Positions 19,850-30,081 of a stretch of 64,000 nt of DNA are shown here, in pieces. Origin of the DNA: JADKAV01 sp037046735 (lineage in GTDB: Bacteria; Actinomycetota; Actinomycetes; S36-B12; UBA10799); contig JBAOHC010000022.1 in NCBI GenBank assembly GCA_037046735.1, positions 62,001-126,000 on the forward strand, read 5' to 3'. A program made the position numbers and the translations under genes. Numbering within the stretch: the stretch's first letter is position 1; the number at the start of each line of letters is the position of its first letter. The notes below the pieces were generated by a model, which did not search any database, was not told the origin of the DNA, and was given only the letters and a program-made list of their open reading frames with translations.

Positions 19850-21129
19850 GCGCGACAGCCCAAGCCCCGGCTCCCGAGGTGTTGCCCGAGGTCCATATCG
19901 TCCCCCCGACGCCACGCCTGGTGAAGGTGATGATCGGTCTCGGGGTGTTCGCGATCATCGTGTTCGGCCTGTTCACCGCAGCCGGTGAGAGCGTGACGTT
20001 CCAGCTCACGCTGGGCGACGAGGCCATCGCCCTTCCCGACGTCACCTTGCCGGCCAAGCTCAGTGCGATCATCTTCAGCATCATCGCGCTGCTGGCCGCG
20101 GTGGGGGCGTTCATGGCGGCCCGCAAGGAGAAGGCCCTGTGGCCCTACGCGACGGCCTTCGGCACCTTCTTCATCCTCGGATTCCTGTCCTGGGCGGTGG
20201 CCGGGTCCACGATCAATGTGGTCGGTCTGCTGCAGGGCTCCCTGCTGCTCGCGGTGCCTTTGGTGTTCGGATCGATGTCCGGCATCCTGTGTGAGCGGGC
20301 CGGCGTCATCAACATTGCCATCGAAGGGCAGTTGCTGACCGGGGCCTTCGTGGCGGCCGTCGTGGCCAGCCTCACCCAGAACGCCTACCTGGGCCTGATC
20401 GCCGCCCCGCTGGGTGGGTTGTTCATCGGCCTGCTGCTGGCCGTCTTCGCCATCAAGTACTTCGTGGACCAGGTCATCCTGGGCGTGGTGCTCAACGTGC
20501 TGGCCGTCGGCCTGACGTCATTCCTGTACAGCCGTCTGCTGGCCCCCAACCAGGAGACGTGGAACTCCCCGCCGACGTTCTCGCCAGTGCCGATCCCGGT
20601 CCTGTCCGACATCCCGATCCTGGGCCCCATCCTGTTCAACCAGAACATCGTGGTCTACCTGATGTACATCATCGTGATCGTCATCAATGTGGCGCTGTTC
20701 CGGACCAAGTGGGGGCTGCGGGTCAGGGCCGTGGGCGAACACCCGCAGGCCGCCGACACCGTCGGCATCAAGGTCAACAGCGTCCGGTTCCGCAACGTGC
20801 TGCTCGGCGGTCTGGTGGCCGGTCTCGGTGGTGCCTTCTTCACGGTCGCAAGTGTTGGTGCCTTCGGCAAGGAGATGACTGCCGGCAAGGGCTTCATTGC
20901 CCTGGCGGCAGTGATCTTCGGTCGCTGGAAGCCGCTCGGAGCCTTGGGTGCGGCCTTGTTCTTCGGCTTCGCCGACAACCTGCAGAGCGTGCTGAGCATC
21001 ATCGGCACGCCCATCCCCAGCGAGTTCATGCTGATGACGCCCTATCTGGCCACCCTGCTGGCCGTCGCAGGGCTCGTCGGCAAGGTCCGGGCACCAGCCG
21101 CTGACGGTATTCCGTACAAGAAGTCATGA
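19846..21129 (+). CDS. nucleoside ABC transporter permease (YufQ-like)
   Basis: A 427-residue membrane subunit, partner of the previous permease. The family region is seen in LCERAGVINIAIEGQLL and in VDQVILGVVLNVLAVGL. I choose the ATG at 19846, which overlaps the previous stop as ATGA and has GAAGGGA about 8 nt upstream; an in-frame ATG at 19837 abuts that ribosome site and is less likely. The stop overlaps cdd as ATGA. Confidence 0.9.
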   Translation: MSATAQAPAPEVLPEVHIVPPTPRLVKVMIGLGVFAIIVFGLFTAAGESVTFQLTLGDEAIALPDVTLPAKLSAIIFSIIALLAAVGAFMAARKEKALWPYATAFGTFFILGFLSWAVAGSTINVVGLLQGSLLLAVPLVFGSMSGILCERAGVINIAIEGQLLTGAFVAAVVASLTQNAYLGLIAAPLGGLFIGLLLAVFAIKYFVDQVILGVVLNVLAVGLTSFLYSRLLAPNQETWNSPPTFSPVPIPVLSDIPILGPILFNQNIVVYLMYIIVIVINVALFRTKWGLRVRAVGEHPQAADTVGIKVNSVRFRNVLLGGLVAGLGGAFFTVASVGAFGKEMTAGKGFIALAAVIFGRWKPLGALGAALFFGFADNLQSVLSIIGTPIPSEFMLMTPYLATLLAVAGLVGKVRAPAADGIPYKKS

Positions 21130-21512
21130 CGGCTGACTGGGAGGCGCTGCGCGAACAGGCCCGCGCCGCGATGGCCAAGTGCTACGTGCCCTACTCGAAG
21201 TTCCCGGTGGGGGCTGCTGCCCTCGTCGACGATGGTCGGGTGGTGGCGGGCTGCAATGTGGAGAACGCGTCGTATGGGTTGACCCTGTGCGCGGAGTGCA
21301 CTCTGGTGGGCGCGCTGCGGATGTCCGGTGGTGGCCGGCTGATCGCCTTCAGCTGCTGCGACGGCGAAGGGAATCTGCTGATGCCGTGTGGCCGGTGCCG
21401 GCAGTTGCTGTACGAATTCGGCGGGCCAGGGCTGCTGATCGACCACCCCGATGGGATCAAGACGCTCGACGACCTGTTGCCGAGCGCATTCGGTCCTGCA
21501 GATCTTCCCTGA
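21126..21512 (+). CDS. cdd: cytidine deaminase
   Basis: Deaminates (deoxy)cytidine to (deoxy)uridine. The 128-residue homotetrameric-type enzyme has the zinc site: Cys55 and catalytic Glu57 in LCAE and Cys88 and Cys91 in PCGRCRQ, with NVENASYGL before it. Its ATG overlaps the permease stop by four bases, linking uptake and catabolism of pyrimidine nucleosides. Confidence 0.95.
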   Translation: MTADWEALREQARAAMAKCYVPYSKFPVGAAALVDDGRVVAGCNVENASYGLTLCAECTLVGALRMSGGGRLIAFSCCDGEGNLLMPCGRCRQLLYEFGGPGLLIDHPDGIKTLDDLLPSAFGPADLP

Positions 21513-21583
21513 ACCCGACCTCAAGGACCGCCTGACTGCCCCTTGAGTTCCACCGGGGGGCAGACGTTGGCAGGCGCGAGTGA

Positions 21584-21589
21584 CAGGAT
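21584..21589 (+). promoter_or_regulatory. candidate -10 hexamer of add (leaderless)
   Basis: CAGGAT ends 6 nt before the ATG at 21596. A weak 7-bp hairpin (CTCAAGG 21520-21526 with CCTTGAG 21541-21547) lies upstream, after cdd, so add may have its own promoter as well as read-through. Confidence 0.35.
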
Positions 21590-21595
21590 CGGGGT

Positions 21596-22633
21596 ATGCA
21601 CTTCGAAGAGATCCGCGCCCTTCCCAAGGTCCTGCTCCACGACCACCTCGACGGGGGCCTGCGTCCGCAGACCGTCATCGACCTGGCGGCTGAGTGCGGT
21701 TACACGAAGTTGCCCACGCGTGACGCCGACGAACTCGGGCAGTGGTTCGTCGATGCCGCGAACAGCGGCTCACTCGTGCGGTACCTGGAGACCTTCGAGC
21801 ACACCGTCGCCGTGATGCAGACCGAGGATGCCATCCGGCGGGTGGCGGCCGAATGCGCCGAGGACCTGGCCAACGATGGTGTGGTGTACGCCGAGGTCCG
21901 GTTCGCCCCGGAACTCCTGACGGCCGGCGGCTTGACCATGGCGCAGGCCGTGGAGGCCGCCCTGGATGGGTTCGACAGTGACCGGATCGTGGTCAATGCG
22001 CTCCTGTGCGCCATGCGGCAGGCCCACCGCGGCGATGAGGTCGCTGACCTCGTGGTGGCCCTGCGCGGCGACGGCGTGGCGGGTATGGACATCGCCGGCC
22101 CCGAGGACGGCTTCCCCGCGTCACTGTTCGCAGATCCCTTCGCCAAGGTGCGCGCCCACATGGGCCACTACACGATCCACGCGGGGGAGGCCGCCGGAGT
22201 GCCGAGCATCGCGGACGCTATCGCGACCTGCGCCCCCGAACGGCTGGGGCACGGGGTGCGCATCATCGAGGACGTCCGGATCCATCCAGACGGAGAGGAT
22301 TTCGGTCCGGTCGCCCAGTACGTTCTCGACCGCCAGATCCCCTTGGAGGTCTGTCCCTCGTCGAACCTGCAGACCGGCATCGCCGACACGATCCAGGACC
22401 ATCCAGTGACCGCGCTGAACGATCTGGGATTCGCGGTGACCATCAACACCGACAACCGTCTGATGAGTGGCACCTCGGTCAGCAAGGAGATGTACCTGCT
22501 GGTTTCGGAGGCCGGCTGGGAGTTGGAGGACCTGTATCTGGCCACGATGACGGCCGCCAACGCGTCCTTCCAGACGCTGGAGGATCGCGACGACTTGATC
22601 GAGCGGGAACTGCAGCCGGCCTGGGAGGCCTGA
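21596..22633 (+). CDS. add: adenosine deaminase
   Basis: Converts (deoxy)adenosine to (deoxy)inosine. The 345-residue TIM-barrel enzyme has the metal-binding HxH (His15, His17), His195 and Glu198 in HAGE, and the C-terminal INTDNRLMS region. It follows the nucleoside importer and cdd. In many actinobacteria a thymidine phosphorylase gene (deoA) sits between cdd and add; none is present here. Confidence 0.94.
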   Translation: MHFEEIRALPKVLLHDHLDGGLRPQTVIDLAAECGYTKLPTRDADELGQWFVDAANSGSLVRYLETFEHTVAVMQTEDAIRRVAAECAEDLANDGVVYAEVRFAPELLTAGGLTMAQAVEAALDGFDSDRIVVNALLCAMRQAHRGDEVADLVVALRGDGVAGMDIAGPEDGFPASLFADPFAKVRAHMGHYTIHAGEAAGVPSIADAIATCAPERLGHGVRIIEDVRIHPDGEDFGPVAQYVLDRQIPLEVCPSSNLQTGIADTIQDHPVTALNDLGFAVTINTDNRLMSGTSVSKEMYLLVSEAGWELEDLYLATMTAANASFQTLEDRDDLIERELQPAWEA

Positions 22634-22715
22634 GCCCGCAGCCGCCAGCATGCGTGCGCATGACAAGCGACTCGCACGTGATTTCCCCGTCATTTGGAGG
22701 CGACCGACCACTCGT

Positions 22716-22721
22716 TAGGCT
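22716..22721 (+). promoter_or_regulatory. candidate -10 hexamer of the 80-residue membrane protein gene
   Basis: TAGGCT ends 6 nt before the ATG at 22728. Confidence 0.4.
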
Positions 22722-22727
22722 GGTCCC

Positions 22728-22970
22728 ATGCGATCGCGTTCGGTGCTCATCGGTCTGGTGGTGTTCGGGGCAGGCGTCCTCGCCGCGCTGGTCGTACTGT
22801 CCAGGCTCGTCGTGTCCCAGGCGCCCGTCCTGCCGGTTCTGTGGTTCCTGTCGATGCTCAGCGGCGTGGGGTTCGCGATCCTGCTGCTGTGGCTGTGGTT
22901 GCAGTCCCGCCGGCGCCGCGCCGCGGTGCGGACGGCGATGACAGCCCCTCATTCATCGACCCGGACCTGA
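22728..22970 (+). CDS. hypothetical small membrane protein, two transmembrane segments
   Basis: An 80-residue frame with two long hydrophobic stretches (VLIGLVVFGAGVLAALVVLS and VLPVLWFLSMLSGVGFAILLLWLWL) followed by a basic, Arg-rich tail. The composition is that of a real membrane protein and the start has a -10 hexamer 6 nt upstream. The last 113 bp overlap the end of larE on the other strand, where larE codes for a non-conserved tail. I do not recognise a family. Confidence 0.55.
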   Translation: MRSRSVLIGLVVFGAGVLAALVVLSRLVVSQAPVLPVLWFLSMLSGVGFAILLLWLWLQSRRRRAAVRTAMTAPHSSTRT

Positions 22971-23754
22971 ATCCCCGCGGATCGATCTCAACTGACGCGA
23001 AGCCGCACGACAGCACCTCCTGGCGGGCTGCCTGCTGCCAGCCCGGAACAGCCAGCAGCGCCGCGTCCACCTCGATGCGGGCGGTATCTCCGAGGTCGCG
23101 CACCCGCAGATTCACCCCGGGATCGCCAAGCAGCTCGCGCACTGCCCGCTCTGCCGCCTCGACCCGGGCCAGGCGCTGCGTGGAGATCTGGATTCCGTAG
23201 GCGACCCTGCTCGAAAGGCAGGCGGCCTGGGGTTTGTCCCACACGCTGAGACCCCACTGCCGGGCAGTGGCCCGGATGGTTGCCTTGTCCAGACCCACGT
23301 CGGCCAAGGGAGTCAGCGCACCGCGTTGCGCCGCAGCCCGGATCCCGGGGCGGAATCCGGCCACCCGGTCGTCGGCGTTGGTTCCGGTGGCGACGTACCA
23401 CCCGTGCGGAACCACTGCGCTGACGACATCGAGCAACTCGGCCTTGCAGAAGTAGCACCGGGCGGTGCTGTTCTCCCGGTAGCCATCACGGCTCATCTCG
23501 TCGGTGGCCACCTCAAGATGGGGCACCCCCAGCGACGCCGCGAACTCACGCGCGGACGAGAGTTCGGCAGCCGGCAGCGAAGGGCTGACCGCCGTCACGG
23601 CCAGCACCCGCCCCGGTCCCAGGGCACGCATCGCCGCCGCCAGCAGGAACGCCGAATCCACCCCGCCGGAGAAGGCAACCACCAGCCCGGGGTAGTGCTG
23701 CACATTGGCCAGCAGCGATTCCAGAGGGTCCGGGGTACCGAGCTCTGAGGTCAT
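22858..23754 (-). CDS. larE: ATP-dependent sacrificial sulfur transferase LarE
   Basis: LarE proteins adenylate and sulfurate pyridinium biscarboxylate, giving the nickel-pincer cofactor of lactate racemase and related enzymes. The 298-residue protein has the PP-loop SGGVDSAF near residue 30, RCYFCK, and the conserved AACLSSRVAYG in which the Cys is the sulfur donor in characterised LarE. The conserved part ends near GFRSGSMNEGL; the last 27 residues are extra and overlap the opposed small gene. No larB or larC is in the window. A -10 hexamer lies 6 nt before the ATG. Confidence 0.88.
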   Translation of the reverse strand: MTSELGTPDPLESLLANVQHYPGLVVAFSGGVDSAFLLAAAMRALGPGRVLAVTAVSPSLPAAELSSAREFAASLGVPHLEVATDEMSRDGYRENSTARCYFCKAELLDVVSAVVPHGWYVATGTNADDRVAGFRPGIRAAAQRGALTPLADVGLDKATIRATARQWGLSVWDKPQAACLSSRVAYGIQISTQRLARVEAAERAVRELLGDPGVNLRVRDLGDTARIEVDAALLAVPGWQQAARQEVLSCGFASVEIDPRGFRSGSMNEGLSSPSAPRRGAGGTATTATAAGSRTPRR

Positions 23755-23759
23755 ATCCG

Positions 23760-23766
23760 TAACGTA
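23760..23766. promoter_or_regulatory. overlapping divergent -10 elements, larE (-) and helicase-associated gene (+)
   Basis: On the plus strand TAACGT (23760-23765) ends 7 nt before the ATG at 23773. On the minus strand TACGTT (23766-23761) ends 6 nt before the larE ATG at 23754. The two hexamers share five base pairs, so one near-symmetric element may serve both directions. Confidence 0.5.
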
Positions 23767-23772
23767 GTGCGG

Positions 23773-25743
23773 ATGGGTACACAGCAGTCCAACCGCATTG
23801 CGCGGTCATTGGCCGATGATCTTCGAGGACGCAGCCCAGGGCAGGTCCGGCGCCTGCTCGCCGTCCGCCCGGATCTGCTGCAGCCCTGGCCCACCGACCT
23901 TTCGCAACTGGCCCGCAGGGCGGCCGATGACGCCAGTGTGCTGACCGCGCTCAGCGCCTTGTCCACGCCGTCCCTGCGCGTACTGGAGGTGTTCGCTGCC
24001 CTGCACGATGCCACGATCGAGCAGGTGTCCCAGGCCCTCGCAGAGGACGTCGCTGACGTCGTTCAGGACCTGTGGGAGCGAGCCCTGTTGTGGGGAGGGC
24101 CCGTGTACAAGGCGGTCCGCGCCGCGCAGCAGGCATTCGGGGCCTTCCCCTGTGGGCTGAGTTCTGCCAGCCACGTGACCCCGGATCCGCAGGCCGTGCA
24201 CGCCGCGGCGGCCGACCTCGACCCCGACCGCCTGCGCTACCTCGTGTGGGAACAGCCGGTCAGCACGACGGCCAATCCGCTGACGGTGATCCGTGGTGAG
24301 CAGAATGTCGTACCCCGGGAAGTGGCCCTCATCTTGCGGCAGGGTCTGTACCTGCCAGCGGCACAGCCTCCCGAGCGCGATGAGCAGACGCCGGTGGCGG
24401 GGCCGCCGGCCATCTGGAATGTCCTGGCCGGCGTGCGCTACGTGCTGACCGACCTGGCTCGCCGACCGCTGACCTGGAACGCGGCCCGCGGGGTCTCCCG
24501 GCGGGTGCTGCAGGACCGCGCCACGGCCATGGCGGTGCCGGTGGAAGAACTCGCCGTCTGGCTGGAACTGGCCGCCGTGGCGGGCCTGGTCGGGGGAGTG
24601 GACACCTGTGCCCATCCCACTGCCGAGGCTCAGCGGTGGCTCTACGCGGGTGAACAGGACATGTGGCGCGAGCTCGTGGAGGCGTGGCTCGACAGCGACC
24701 GCCCGCTGCTGCGCTGCCGCCCGGACGATCTCGGCGTGCTCACTACCGCGGTGGTTGCCCGCACCGCGGAGCACCGTCGGCAGGTCCTGGCCGTATGGCC
24801 CCGTGGGCGGGTCAACGCGCAGGATCTGGCGCAGGTATTGGCCTGGGAGCGGCCGCGCTTGGTTGAGGCCCGCGAACGATCCAACGACTTCCTGGCCGAG
24901 TTGACCGCCCTGGGCCTGCTGCCTGGCGGAGTCGCGGTCGCTGACATCAGTGCACCCTGGGCCATATCGGTGCCCGCCACGGACAACGCCCTCATCGTCC
25001 AGCCGGACCACACGATCATCGCGGCGGCCAACGTCGACACCGCCACCTGGGACCTGCTGCACGACATCGCGCACGTGGAGTCCTGGGGCCCGGTGATCAT
25101 GCACCGGGTCGATCTCTCCCGGCTGCGGGCAGCCGCGGCCAGGCGTTCGCCGGAACACATCCTGGCGCAATTGGCCCAGTCCAGTCGCACATCGCTTCCG
25201 CAATCCCTGGAGTACCTGGTCAAGGACGCTGCCCGGGCTGCGCCGGTGCAGGTCTCGCGGGTGACGCTGATCAGGTCCAATGCCCAGGAGAGCCAGGCGC
25301 TGCGCGACCTCGGGTGGCAGGAGGTGGCCGATGGGACGTTCATCAGTGAACAACCTTTGGACGCGGTGCAGCGACTGCTTGCCCAAGCGGGGGTGGCGGC
25401 GAGCAGTGCCGGCCAGCCGGCTGTGGCCCTTCCCCTGGAGTATGTGCGCGCAGCGCCGCCGGATCCCGAAGCCGTCGACCGGTTGGTCGCCCATTTGGTG
25501 GAGGCCACCGAGCAGGTGGCCGATGCCCCTGCTCTGCAACCGGCCGATCCCGCCCAGTTGCGCCAAGTGCTGCAGGCCCGCCGGGTGTGGCTGGAATTCG
25601 GCGACGGTCAGCAGACGTTGACCCATTTGGTGGAGCCGTTGGAGGTGCGCTCAGGACAGGTCACCGGCTGGAGCCTGACCGCCGCCCGCACGATCACGAT
25701 TCCCCTGTCCCGGATCGCCGCTGTGAGGATTGCTGATGACTGA
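23773..25743 (+). CDS. helicase-associated domain protein (partner of XPB-like helicase)
   Basis: A 656-residue protein of the actinobacterial family, annotated as helicase C-terminal or helicase-associated domain protein, encoded directly before an XPB-type helicase, as in Mycobacterium (Rv0862c-Rv0861c). The N-terminal half looks like winged-helix regulatory segments (RVLEVFAALHDATIEQVSQAL). The C-terminus includes RQVLQARRVWLEFGDGQQ. No Walker motif is present. An in-frame GTG exists at 23767; I prefer the ATG at 23773 because the -10 hexamer is spaced for it. It overlaps the helicase gene by 8 bp. Confidence 0.8.
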   Translation: MGTQQSNRIARSLADDLRGRSPGQVRRLLAVRPDLLQPWPTDLSQLARRAADDASVLTALSALSTPSLRVLEVFAALHDATIEQVSQALAEDVADVVQDLWERALLWGGPVYKAVRAAQQAFGAFPCGLSSASHVTPDPQAVHAAAADLDPDRLRYLVWEQPVSTTANPLTVIRGEQNVVPREVALILRQGLYLPAAQPPERDEQTPVAGPPAIWNVLAGVRYVLTDLARRPLTWNAARGVSRRVLQDRATAMAVPVEELAVWLELAAVAGLVGGVDTCAHPTAEAQRWLYAGEQDMWRELVEAWLDSDRPLLRCRPDDLGVLTTAVVARTAEHRRQVLAVWPRGRVNAQDLAQVLAWERPRLVEARERSNDFLAELTALGLLPGGVAVADISAPWAISVPATDNALIVQPDHTIIAAANVDTATWDLLHDIAHVESWGPVIMHRVDLSRLRAAAARRSPEHILAQLAQSSRTSLPQSLEYLVKDAARAAPVQVSRVTLIRSNAQESQALRDLGWQEVADGTFISEQPLDAVQRLLAQAGVAASSAGQPAVALPLEYVRAAPPDPEAVDRLVAHLVEATEQVADAPALQPADPAQLRQVLQARRVWLEFGDGQQTLTHLVEPLEVRSGQVTGWSLTAARTITIPLSRIAAVRIADD

Positions 25744-27370
25744 TGGCCCGCTGATCGTGCAGAGCGACCACACCCTGCTGCTGGAGGTCGATCACCCGCA
25801 GTCCGAACAATGCCGCCGCGAGATCGCCGTGTTCGCCGAACTCGAGCGCTCCCCGGAGCACGTCCACACCTATCGATTGACGAAGCTCGGCCTGTGGAAT
25901 GCCCGCGCAGCGGGCCACGACGCCGAGCAGATCGTCGACACCCTTGTCCGCTTCTCCCGCTTTCCCGTGAGCCCGGCTCTGCTGCTGGACATCACGGACA
26001 CCATCAGCCGGTACGGCAGGCTGGAGTTGCACAATCATCCGGCCCACGGTCTGGTCATGATCACCCACGACAAAGCGGTCCTCACCGAGGTGCTGCGCCA
26101 TAAGAAGACCGCGGGGATGCTGGGGGAGCGCCTCGACGAGTGGACCGTGGTCGTGCATCCCAGCGAGCGCGGACGGCTCAAGCAGGCGCTGCTGTCAGTC
26201 GGGTGGCCGGCCGACGACCTCGCCGGCTACGTCGACGGGGAAGCCCATGCCATCGCTTTGCGCGAGGACGGTTGGACCTTGCGCGACTACCAGCGACAGG
26301 CGGCCGAGAACGCCTTCCACGGCGGTTCTGGCGTGATCGTCCTGCCGTGTGGCGCGGGTAAGACGATCGTGGGTGCCGCGGCCATGGCGATGGCGCAGGC
26401 GACGACGTTGATCCTGGTGACCAACACTGTGGCCGCCCGGCAGTGGCGCACTGAACTGCTCGCGCGCACGTCGTTGACCGAGGACGAGATCGGGGAGTAC
26501 AGCGGACAGTCCAAGGAGATCCGCGCCGTCACCATCGCGACGTATCAGATCCTGACGGCCAAGCGCAAAGGGGTCTACGCGCACCTCGAGGTCTTCGACG
26601 CCCGCAACTGGGGCCTGATCCTCTATGACGAGGTCCATCTGCTGCCCGCGCCGGTGTTCCGCTTCACCGCGGACATTCAGAGCCGCCGTCGGATCGGGTT
26701 GACCGCGACGCTGGTCCGGGAGGACGGCAAGGAGTCCGACGTGTTCTCGCTCATCGGTCCCAAGCGATTCGACGCGCCGTGGAAGGACATCGAGGCCCAG
26801 GGATACATCGCCCCGGCGGACTGCTGCGAGATCCGGGTCGACCTGCCTGAGGATGACCGGATGACGTATGCGCTGGCCGAGCCCGAGGACCGATACCGCC
26901 TGGCGGCGGCCGCGGACGTCAAGCACGACGTGGTCCGGCAGGTGATCGACCTGCATCCCAAGGATCAGATCTTGGTGATCGGACAGTATCTGGACCAGCT
27001 CGACGAACTCGCCGAGGAACTCGATGCGCCCCTGATCACCGGCAGGACCCCCGTCCGCGAGCGGCAGGCCCTGTTCGATGCATTCCGGTCCGGCGAGGTG
27101 CGGGTCCTGGTGGTCAGCAAGGTGGCCAACTTCTCCGTCGATCTGCCGCAGGCCCGCGTGGCCATCCAGGTCTCCGGCACCTTCGGCTCCCGGCAGGAGG
27201 AAGCCCAGCGGCTGGGCCGGGTGCTGCGGCCCAAGACCGATGGCGGCGGCGCCCACTTCTACACGATCGTCACCCGCGACACTGTCGATGCGGAGTTCGC
27301 CGCCCACCGTCAGCGCTTCCTCGCCGAGCAGGGCTACGCCTACCGGATCCTCGACGCCCACGACCTCTGA
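25736..27370 (+). CDS. XPB/Ssl2-type DNA repair helicase
   Basis: A 544-residue superfamily 2 helicase. Motifs in order: Walker A LPCGAGKT (about residue 204), DEVH box in LILYDEVHLLPAP, motif III LTATLVRED, and motif VI RLGRVLRPK near 500. An N-terminal domain of about 180 residues precedes the ATPase core. It is expected to unwind DNA in repair. The ATG at 25736 has GAGGA about 7 nt upstream; a TTG at 25730 is in frame but closer to the ribosome site. The 8-bp overlap with the upstream gene suggests that the two products act together. Confidence 0.9.
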   Translation: MTDGPLIVQSDHTLLLEVDHPQSEQCRREIAVFAELERSPEHVHTYRLTKLGLWNARAAGHDAEQIVDTLVRFSRFPVSPALLLDITDTISRYGRLELHNHPAHGLVMITHDKAVLTEVLRHKKTAGMLGERLDEWTVVVHPSERGRLKQALLSVGWPADDLAGYVDGEAHAIALREDGWTLRDYQRQAAENAFHGGSGVIVLPCGAGKTIVGAAAMAMAQATTLILVTNTVAARQWRTELLARTSLTEDEIGEYSGQSKEIRAVTIATYQILTAKRKGVYAHLEVFDARNWGLILYDEVHLLPAPVFRFTADIQSRRRIGLTATLVREDGKESDVFSLIGPKRFDAPWKDIEAQGYIAPADCCEIRVDLPEDDRMTYALAEPEDRYRLAAAADVKHDVVRQVIDLHPKDQILVIGQYLDQLDELAEELDAPLITGRTPVRERQALFDAFRSGEVRVLVVSKVANFSVDLPQARVAIQVSGTFGSRQEEAQRLGRVLRPKTDGGGAHFYTIVTRDTVDAEFAAHRQRFLAEQGYAYRILDAHDL

Positions 27371-27423
27371 TCGAAGTCGGCGGAACTGAGGTATGGACAG
27401 ATCGGCGACGGCATGATGTCATG

Positions 27424-27451
27424 TTGTCAAAGGTAACGATTTGATTACGAC
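27424..27451 (+). promoter_or_regulatory. candidate promoter of the 27465 gene
   Basis: TTGTCA (27424-27429) and TACGAC or an overlapping TTACGA about 16 bp downstream could be -35 and -10. A GGGAGG ribosome site follows at about 27451. Confidence 0.35.
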
Positions 27452-27464
27452 CGGGAGGTGTTCC

Positions 27465-27791
27465 GTGGTAGCTGACAAGACCATTCCTGCGTCTCCGGTG
27501 AGCGTTGAGGTCCACGACATCCGGCAGGAACTCAACGACACCGCCGACCGCCTCGTGATTGAGGTGGTCTCGGCCGCTGATGACGGCTACACCGCCGTTC
27601 CCGAGTGTCAGCGGCTGATCGCCTGGCTCAGTGCGGAGTTCCTGCCCTACGTGGTTGCTCGATTCGCCGATGACCTACCTGCCGACCTCACGGCCCTGCG
27701 TGCCGTCCTGGATGAGATGCACGGTTCAAACGGGACCTACGCGGCCCAGTTGTCCGTGCAAGCCCGATCGTTAGTGTTCCGCCTCATGTGA
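27465..27791 (+). CDS. hypothetical protein, 108 residues
   Basis: A small, acidic, soluble protein of about 108 residues beginning VADKTIPASPVSVEVHD. It is predicted mainly helical (RQELNDTADRLVIEVVSAA; LTALRAVLDEMHG) with no signal peptide or membrane helix. I do not recognise a family. The GTG at 27465 is chosen because GGGAGG lies 8 nt upstream. It is a single-gene unit with its own promoter-like sequence and a strong terminator. Confidence 0.65.
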   Translation: MVADKTIPASPVSVEVHDIRQELNDTADRLVIEVVSAADDGYTAVPECQRLIAWLSAEFLPYVVARFADDLPADLTALRAVLDEMHGSNGTYAAQLSVQARSLVFRLM

Positions 27792-27823
27792 CCTCTCGTC
27801 GCCTCCCTCGCGAAGTCACATCC

Positions 27824-27864
27824 AATGGGCCCCGGTTCCGCCACCAAGGACCGGGGCCCATTGC
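27824..27864 (+). terminator. rho-independent-type terminator after the hypothetical gene
   Basis: CAATGGGCCCCGGT (27824-27837) pairs with ACCGGGGCCCATTG (27851-27864) around a 13-nt loop. No long T tract follows, as is common in high-GC actinobacteria. Confidence 0.8.
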
Positions 27865-28229
27865 TGTGCCCGGCGGGGCCGGTGATCATCGGGCAGCGCC
27901 GGTTAGGTCTCCGCCCACTCGACCGGGAATGGGCGGAAGGTGCGATTTGCCACGGCGTGTCGCAGCAACAACTGCCGAATTGCCCGCAGGGGGGGATCAG
28001 GCGGCAGGCGACAGGCGGGCTGATCACCGCTGACAGCTGCTGCCGCGGCGGTGTGGGGGCCGGGAAAGCGGCCACGCGACACGGTGTCACCCGTCAACTG
28101 AACTACGCCAGCGCATGAGCCGTCGCAACCCCTGTGGAGGTCACGAACCCGCTGGTACCGCCACGATTCCTGCTCGCCGCCCAGCCACTCGAATCCTGAG
28201 CACTCAGACCCCAACGACATAGTGGATAG
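27865..28229. other. gene-free stretch holding repeat copy A
   Basis: No credible gene is seen between the two terminators. The only structured element I see is the 49-bp palindromic repeat at 27930-27978. Confidence 0.6.
27930..27978 (+). repeat. dispersed palindromic repeat, copy A
   Basis: A 49-bp element with ends TGGGCGG and CTGCCGA, inner pairing TGCGA (27941-27945) with TCGCA (27960-27964), and the core CGGCGTGTCGCAGCA. It is related to copies at 33352, 36822 and 62759. Confidence 0.75.
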
Positions 28230-28267
28230 CGAAGGGCCGGCTCGCGCGTACGCGAACCGGCCCTTCG
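28230..28267 (-). terminator. groEL terminator hairpin
   Basis: CGAAGGGCCGG (28230-28240) pairs with CCGGCCCTTCG (28257-28267), and TCGCG with CGCGA inside, leaving a 4-nt loop. It lies directly after the groEL stop on the minus strand. Confidence 0.8.
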
Positions 28268-28281
28268 AACTGGTGCAGGAC

Positions 28282-29910
<1,629 letters not shown>

Positions 29911-30020
29911 CGGTTGAAATTCCTCCACATTTGGGGGTTCAGGGTACTGGTGCCCGCGACGGACGACTGGTCGCCAATAGGTCACGTCCCTGTTGACGGC
30001 CCGGTCTCACCGAGTTCCCA

Positions 30021-30047
30021 TTAGCACTCCCCCGCTGAGAGTGCTAA
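30021..30047 (-). promoter_or_regulatory. CIRCE operator 1 (perfect)
   Basis: TTAGCACTC, 9-nt spacer, GAGTGCTAA: a perfect match to the HrcA-binding CIRCE consensus, just downstream of the predicted groEL transcription start. Confidence 0.95.
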
Positions 30048-30052
30048 GTCCA

Positions 30053-30081
30053 TTGTTAGCACTCGAGGTAGGAGAGTGCAA
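30053..30081 (-). promoter_or_regulatory. groEL promoter
   Basis: On the minus strand, TTGCAC (30081-30076) and TAACAA (30058-30053) are separated by 17 bp, a good housekeeping promoter. CIRCE 2 covers it. Confidence 0.75.
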
